Positions 12,987 to 13,612 of a stretch of DNA of 13,612 nt are shown here, one piece after another; the first letter of the stretch is position 1, and each line of letters starts with the position of its first letter. Below the pieces are notes generated by a model that saw nothing but the letters and a program-made list of their open reading frames with translations, was not told the origin of the DNA and did not search any database. The DNA is taken from positions 1 to 13,612 of the forward strand of contig JAKFWB010000434.1 of assembly GCA_021732945.1 (NCBI GenBank), read 5' to 3'. This DNA comes from Porphyrobacter sp. (GTDB lineage: Bacteria; Pseudomonadota; Alphaproteobacteria; Sphingomonadales; Sphingomonadaceae). The position numbers and the translations under genes are program-made.

Positions 12987-13612
12987 TTAGCGCCCGCCCT
13001 TGATCAGCTTGGGCGAAGGGCGCTGCGGGATTGCGCGCACCGCGCCGGGGACCGTGTAGGTCTCGTACCGCTCGGTTTCGCGCACCACCACCTGCTGCTG
13101 CACCTCGGTCCGCACCGGAACCAGCACCACCTGCGGCGGTGGGGCATAGGTGTAGCCGTAGCTGGCCGGATAGCCGTAACCATAGGAAGGCGGCGCATAG
13201 GCCGGGTAAGCAATCTCACGGCTCGCAATGCGCCCGCCCGGCGCGCCGTGCTGTGACAGGTAGCTGTCCAGCGCGGCTTCGCAGTCGTAACGGTCTTCAT
13301 CATCGTCGCCATCAAACAGGCTGCCGATGAGACCACCGATCAAGCCGCCGCCGCCAACGCCCAGCACCGAGCCAAGCACGCGGTCGCCCGCGCCGGCGAT
13401 CTCGTATCCGGCTACACCCCCGGCAATCGCGCCAAGCAAGCCACCGATGATCAGGCCCGTATCATCCTTATCGCGACCTGCGGTGCGGCGGCGGCATTCG
13501 TCAATCCATTGATCACGCTCGAACACAGCCGGGGCGGCATAGGCGGGCGCATAGGTCACCGGGGCATGGCTGTGCTGCGGATAGGCATGCGGCGCGGCAG
13601 GTGCAGCAGAGT
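12987..13612 (-). CDS. glycine-zipper, Pro/Tyr-rich envelope-type protein (5' end outside window)
   Basis: The frame is open from the window edge to the TAA at 12989-12987, so the N-terminus is missing. A GTG at 13559 exists, but the upstream residues (rich in Ala, Pro, His) continue without a stop and match the composition that follows, so it is probably internal. A conserved-looking VFERDQWIDECRRR segment is followed by a glycine-zipper stretch (GLIIGGLLGAIAGGVAGYEI, then GSVLGVGGGGLIGGLIGSLF). Next come an acidic patch DGDDDED, a segment DRYDCEAALDSYL, and a Pro/Tyr-rich repeat-like tail (YPAYAPPSYGYGYP) ending in basic residues. Glycine-zipper proteins of this kind are usually exported and sit in the cell envelope; a signal peptide would lie beyond the window. 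Function is unknown. Confidence 0.8.
   Translation of the reverse strand, partial: SAAPAAPHAYPQHSHAPVTYAPAYAAPAVFERDQWIDECRRRTAGRDKDDTGLIIGGLLGAIAGGVAGYEIAGAGDRVLGSVLGVGGGGLIGGLIGSLFDGDDDEDRYDCEAALDSYLSQHGAPGGRIASREIAYPAYAPPSYGYGYPASYGYTYAPPPQVVLVPVRTEVQQQVVVRETERYETYTVPGAVRAIPQRPSPKLIKGGR

Noticed and set aside
1..13612. tRNA/rRNA genes, CRISPR arrays, insertion sequences
   Set aside because: No cloverleaf, rRNA-like, direct-repeat/spacer or transposase sequence was seen; the parS repeats are dispersed and palindromic, not a CRISPR array.

Overview
The window reads as chromosomal DNA from an alphaproteobacterium, most likely a sphingomonad of the Erythrobacteraceae. The basis is the GC-rich coding style, the protein sequences, and a gene order typical of alphaproteobacterial origin regions: ppsR (DUF299) / hemE / hemJ / rho / mnmE / mnmG / rsmG / parA / parB.

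Layout. Positions 1-150 hold the start of ppsR on the minus strand, interrupted by an in-frame TGA. The divergent gap 151-483 has DnaA-box-like 9-mers and an AT-rich tract next to hemE. This is where the Caulobacter origin lies (between the DUF299 gene and hemE), so it is my candidate for oriC. hemE and hemJ (haem synthesis) follow as a tight pair. Next comes rho, split by an in-frame TAA exactly between its N-terminal helical domain and its RNA-binding/ATPase core, then a small BLUF blue-light sensor. An AT-richer patch on the minus strand (3881-4650) carries a two-gene module: a small protein of unknown role and a retropepsin-like aspartic protease. A minus-strand operon of a dienelactone hydrolase and a SnoaL-like protein follows. 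A small DUF6489-like gene then leads into mnmE.

mnmE and mnmG (tRNA wobble-uridine modification) are separated by an AT-richer insert. It holds a short gene and a Fic-domain protein, probably an antitoxin/toxin pair, with a terminator-like hairpin between them. mnmG, rsmG, parA and parB then run as a compact operon. The last gene, on the minus strand and cut by the window edge, encodes a glycine-zipper, Pro/Tyr-rich protein; it ends at a hairpin terminator shared with parB.

The strongest non-genic signal is a set of eight ParB-binding parS sites (TGTTNCACGTGAAACA) between 5288 and 11080. Three sit in the gap before mnmG and five lie inside reading frames (dienelactone hydrolase, mnmE, mnmG, rsmG twice), where they are read as amino acids. 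With parA and parB beside them and the candidate origin about 5-11 kb away, the window looks like the replication and segregation core of the chromosome. The two in-frame stop codons (ppsR, rho) are the main anomalies and may be sequence errors.
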